Source of the DNA: Ezakiella massiliensis
GTDB taxonomy: Bacteria > Bacillota > Clostridia > Tissierellales > Peptoniphilaceae
Length of the DNA stretch: 64,000 bases
Assembly: GCF_900120165.1 (NCBI RefSeq)
Contig: NZ_LT635475.1
Span: 1,116,001-1,180,000, forward strand
Reading direction: 5' to 3'
Part shown: piece by piece, positions 62,960-64,000 of the stretch
Layout: each line of letters begins with the position of its first letter
Position numbering within the stretch: position 1 is the stretch's first letter
The notes under the pieces: model-generated
Told to the model about the DNA's origin: nothing
What the model saw: only the letters and a program-made list of their open reading frames with translations
Databases searched by the model: none
Position numbers and translations under genes: made by a program

Positions 62960-63014
62960 AAATTTAATCGGTTTGTCTACCATAAAGGTAGACGCTACAT
63001 GACCGATTAAATTT
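62960..63014. repeat. Hairpin repeat with ATAAA loop at 62.97 kb
   Basis: Outer arms AAATTTAATCGGT / ACCGATTAAATTT enclose GTCTACC-ATAAA-GGTAGAC (62975-62993). The inner hairpin belongs to the same covarying set as 20468, 22532 and 30734. The 62942-63479 gap also holds a family-2 repeat and a riboswitch. Confidence 0.75.
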
Positions 63015-63050
63015 TTCGCGTCGAATCTCATCGAAATTACGAAGCCCTGC

Positions 63051-63112
63051 CCAAGAGGTCAATTTCCCGTAGCGGCGATCCTGAAATGGTCGCCAAGAAA
63101 TTGACCGATTGG
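63051..63112 (+). repeat. Palindromic repeat family 2, copy at 63 kb
   Basis: Nearly identical to 20862-20923: CCAAGAGGTCAATTTC, then the GGCGATC..GTCGCC dyad, then GAAATTGACCGATTGG. Confidence 0.85.
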
Positions 63113-63237
63113 TGAATCTTACGGCCAAAGCAAATTAAGATTGATACAAAAGTAAAACGATTTTCAGAACGTTGTAGCAGAAAAAATTTTGCCCTAAAAG
63201 TTATACATTATAAATTAAATATGTGCTCATTTGTTGT

Positions 63238-63266
63238 TTGTTCTTTGAGAAATTTTGTGCTATAAT
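63238..63266 (+). promoter_or_regulatory. Promoter of the second riboswitch transcript
   Basis: TTGTTC (63238-63243) and TATAAT (63261-63266) with a 17-nt spacer, placing the transcript start about 20 nt before the aptamer. Confidence 0.6.
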
Positions 63267-63288
63267 CTCCCTGTAAACAATTTAATGT

Positions 63289-63410
63289 GTGAGCAAAAGG
63301 GAAGTTGGTTTAAGCCACACGGTCTTCGCCACTGTAAAAGCCGAGGGTGCATCTCACTTGACGGGAAGGGATGTATTTGTTCGAGGCAAAGAGTCAGGAT
63401 ACCTTTCACA
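63289..63410 (+). ncRNA. Second cobalamin riboswitch
   Basis: AAAAGGGAAGTTGGT, AAGCCACACGGTCTTCGCCA, CTGTAAAAGCCGAG and the B12-box end AGAGTCAGGATACCT appear in the required order. It differs from the aptamer at 11505 and precedes a binding-protein gene, so corrinoid uptake is also cobalamin-controlled here. Confidence 0.92.
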
Positions 63411-63429
63411 TGTAATTTCTTTACGAAAG

Positions 63430-63464
63430 ATAGAGAAGTTTATTTTAACTTCCTCTATATTTTT
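63430..63464 (+). terminator. Expression-platform terminator of the second riboswitch
   Basis: TAGAGAAGTT pairs with AACTTCCTCTA (one-base bulge) and is followed by a T-rich run, 16 nt before the start codon. Confidence 0.75.
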
Positions 63465-63479
63465 AAGGAGGATTTTTTT

Positions 63480-64000
63480 ATGACAAATTTGAGAAGAATT
63501 TTCGCACTCTTGCTTGCTCTTGCCCTTGTTTTTTCATTTGCAGCTTGCAGCAAGGTTGACGAAAAGAAGGTTGAAGAGCCTAAGCAAGAAGAAAAGGTAG
63601 ACAAACAAGAAGAAAAAGCTGAAGAAAAGCAAGACGAAAAGGCCGAAGAAAAGACTGAGGCCAAAGACGATTACTACCCAGTAACTGTTGAGACTTACAG
63701 TGCTGATGGAGAAAAAATCGAACTTACTTTTGACAAGGCACCTGAAAAGGTCTTGTGTGTTTACCAATCTGCAATTGAAAATATGCTTGCCCTTGGCCTT
63801 GGCGATAGGGTTATTGCAAACGCAATGCTAGACGTACCTGTAAAGGATGAGTGGAAGGACCAATTTGATAAGGTTCAGTACTTTGAAAAAGCTCCGTCAA
63901 AGGAAGCCGTTCTTGATATGGCTCCTGATATGATTATTTCATGGTCCAGTTATTTCCGTGATAAAACTCTTGGCGATGTTAAGTTTTGGCATGACAGGGG
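63480..64000 (+). CDS. Corrinoid/iron-type ABC substrate-binding lipoprotein (runs off the right edge)
   Basis: The first 173 residues are visible. A lipoprotein signal ends in SFAAC, followed by about 45 Lys/Glu-rich residues. The class III binding fold then begins (KAPEKVLCVYQSAIENMLAL, LDMAPDMIISWSSYF). It lies after an AAGGAGG and a cobalamin riboswitch, so cobalamin or another corrinoid is the likely ligand. Unlike the protein at 10166 it is a true lipoprotein. Confidence 0.9.
   Translation, partial: MTNLRRIFALLLALALVFSFAACSKVDEKKVEEPKQEEKVDKQEEKAEEKQDEKAEEKTEAKDDYYPVTVETYSADGEKIELTFDKAPEKVLCVYQSAIENMLALGLGDRVIANAMLDVPVKDEWKDQFDKVQYFEKAPSKEAVLDMAPDMIISWSSYFRDKTLGDVKFWHDR

Overview
The window comes from the origin region of a low-GC Firmicute chromosome. 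The gene set suggests an anaerobic coccus of the Tissierellia/Peptoniphilaceae type, but that is an inference from gene content, without a search. The supporting genes are dnaA-dnaN-S4-recF-gyrB-gyrA, an electron-bifurcating NfnAB pair, cobalt/corrinoid uptake under cobalamin riboswitches, a DUF3160 lipoprotein and stalk-domain (copper amine oxidase N-like) surface proteins. No rRNA or tRNA genes and no CRISPR array were seen.

Layout. (1) 1-5960: the right end of an integrative conjugative element related to the Tn1549 group. It carries repA, a DnaC-like loader, PcfB/DUF3801, an antirepressor and a VirD4 coupling protein, all on the minus strand with overlapping ends. A second element with a large serine recombinase has inserted inside virD4 near 1900. 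The ICE itself interrupts an arsenite methyltransferase gene (arsM) at about 5960, just behind arsR. (2) 6.6-7.7 kb: repeat-rich intergenic DNA. (3) 7.7-14.2 kb: a four-TM protein, a corrinoid/iron-type ABC importer on the minus strand, and a riboswitch-controlled cbiMNQO cobalt transporter on the plus strand. (4) 14.2-20.3 kb: three perfect parS palindromes in repetitive AT-rich DNA, then parA-parB, a PhzF-family gene, a cyclodeaminase (fchA), a cysteine-desulfurase-like gene, a DUF4446 gene and apt. (5) 20.3-33.9 kb: palindromic repeats, an IS3-family element, lipoproteins, a patatin, an ArsC/Spx-like protein, an AT-rich MATE transporter, a Nudix hydrolase, a PepSY lipoprotein, a four-copy dyad repeat, and a Fur-regulator/chromate-transporter operon. 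(6) 33.9-50.9 kb: oriC and the replication operon, then a STAS/anti-sigma/sigma set, a CitG-CitX chimera, nfnAB, DUF5317, capA, rluA and a lipid kinase. (7) 52.3-61.8 kb: a probable defence/accessory island with a J-domain-like protein, HIRAN, DUF262-DUF1524, an SseB-like pair, an MqsR toxin with an MqsA-like/Panacea antitoxin, a RhuM relic and an MmeI-type restriction-modification enzyme. (8) 61.9-64 kb: a PNPOX-family protein, a HAD hydrolase, repeats, and a second cobalamin riboswitch before a truncated corrinoid-type binding lipoprotein.

The observations I consider most worth a second look are these: the nested element insertions (arsM, then virD4); the RsbW-like protein with its whole ATP-binding lid missing; the MqsR toxin paired with a zinc-ribbon/Panacea antitoxin; the mosaic base composition of the MmeI-like enzyme over its specificity half; and a set of interspersed hairpin families. 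In one hairpin family the stems vary but stay paired around an invariant ATAAA loop.
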